Assembly (NCBI GenBank): GCA_021812735.1
Contig: JAKAMV010000139.1
Location: forward strand, 1-15,143
Direction: 5' to 3'
Origin: Chloroflexota bacterium
Lineage (GTDB): Bacteria; Chloroflexota; Limnocylindria; Limnocylindrales; CSP1-4
Length of the DNA: 15,143 nt
In this document: positions 14,575 through 15,143 of the stretch, one piece after another
Numbering within the stretch: position 1 is the first letter of the stretch
Layout: every line of letters begins with the position of its first letter
The notes under the pieces: model-generated
What the model saw: the letters and a program-made list of their open reading frames with translations, nothing else
The model's database searches: none
Told to the model about the DNA's origin: nothing
Position numbers and translations under genes: made by a program

Positions 14575-14617
14575 GGGATCGTCCCCTTCCCTCTGCGCCC
14601 AGGCGCTGCTAGCTGCG

Positions 14618-15143
14618 TCACGACCCGGTGATGAACTCGCCGCCGTCGACGCCGATGATCTCACCGCTGATGAAGTCTGTGCCCGGCCCCGACAGCGCCA
14701 CGATCGCGTTGGCCACGTCCTGCGGCGTGGTCATCCGGCCGGTCGGGTTGCGCTTCTCGGCTGCCGCGATGATGGCGTCCTTCTCGGGGATCTTCATCAG
14801 GGCGGGGGTGAGCGTGACGCCGGCCCGGATGGCGTTGGCGGTGATGCCGGTGCCGAGGCGGGCGAACTCCATCGCCAGCTGGCGGATGTGCGACTCCAGG
14901 GCCGCCTTGGCCGACGAGACAACCCCGTAGCTGGGGACGACGCGCGACGAGCCCTCGGAGGTCATCGCGAAGAAGCGCGATCCCTGCGCCAGGAAGCTGC
15001 GGCGCCACAGGTCCTGGGCCCAGTAGACGAGGCTGTTGGCCATGACGTCCTGGGTCATCTCCATCTTCTTGCGGTCGACGGCGGCCTTGGGGTCCTCGGC
15101 GAGGAATGGGACCAGGCTGCCGAATGCGAGCGAGTGCATGACG
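14618..15143 (-). CDS. FabI-like short-chain dehydrogenase/reductase, C-terminal part (runs off the right edge)
   Basis: About 175 codons are present and the 5' end is outside the window. In-frame ATG at 15139 is probably internal, because MHSLAFGS matches the conserved HSIAFA-type stretch found after ~90 residues in enoyl-ACP reductases. The catalytic segment PSYGVVSSAKAALESHIRQLA has Tyr and Lys separated by six residues, as in FabI, rather than three as in classical SDRs. NAIRAGVTLTPAL, RMTTPQDVANAIVAL and SGEIIGVDGGE complete the C-terminal pattern. It probably reduces an enoyl-ACP or enoyl-CoA double bond with NAD(P)H, but other divergent SDR roles are possible; the NAD-binding glycine motif is not in view. 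Confidence 0.8.
   Translation of the reverse strand, partial: VMHSLAFGSLVPFLAEDPKAAVDRKKMEMTQDVMANSLVYWAQDLWRRSFLAQGSRFFAMTSEGSSRVVPSYGVVSSAKAALESHIRQLAMEFARLGTGITANAIRAGVTLTPALMKIPEKDAIIAAAEKRNPTGRMTTPQDVANAIVALSGPGTDFISGEIIGVDGGEFITGS

Overview
This is a very GC-rich window (roughly 70% by eye). Genes often start with GTG and overlap their neighbours by 1-8 nt. There are several lipoproteins with classic lipoboxes (LAVAAC, LVVAGC, VAVAGC), and no outer-membrane genes were seen. This fits a high-GC monoderm. The low-complexity Ala/Ser/Pro/Thr linker after a lipoprotein cysteine and the mix of small membrane proteins resemble uncultured terrestrial Chloroflexota (Limnocylindria-type), but an actinobacterium cannot be excluded from sequence alone. 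No tRNA, rRNA, CRISPR array or insertion sequence was recognised.

Layout. 1-261 (-): the N-terminal end of a KamA-type lysine 2,3-aminomutase, running off the left edge. 484-1137 (+): a lipoprotein of unknown function, followed by a strong hairpin terminator. 1270-1849 (-): remains of a small membrane protein gene broken by two -1 frameshifts. 1961-2296 (-): an intact 111-aa three-helix membrane protein with its own terminator. 2297-2694: an intergenic stretch with three copies of an ACCGCC-N3-GGCGGT dyad. 2695-6146 (+): a coupled pair, an MMPL/RND lipid-type exporter and a secreted CrtC/AttH-like lipoprotein. 6208-7122 (-): a membrane-anchored DsbA-like thioredoxin protein whose 3' end lies in a 48-bp tandem duplication.

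7297-10467 (+) is a complete zinc-uptake operon with overlapping genes: ATPase (His-rich at both ends), ABC-3 permease, Zur/Fur-type repressor and ZnuA-like binding lipoprotein. A 15-bp Fur-family-like dyad overlaps the presumed -10 element just before the ATG, and the transcript may be leaderless. The inferred circuit is that Zur, made from inside the operon, represses it when zinc is sufficient.

10577-13502 (+) is a second tightly coupled operon: a 19-codon leader ORF, a four-histidine ferric-reductase-like membrane cytochrome, two unrecognised membrane-anchored coiled-coil proteins that share a C-terminal VVVTTTT-(A)SG tail, and an ApbE-type FMN transferase. No canonical FMN-binding (SGAT) substrate protein is present. 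The two tailed proteins are therefore the best candidates in the window for a new kind of ApbE/cytochrome partner, and this is the most interesting part of the window. 13522-15143 (-) holds a ribokinase and the C-terminal part of a FabI-like short-chain dehydrogenase, convergent with ApbE.
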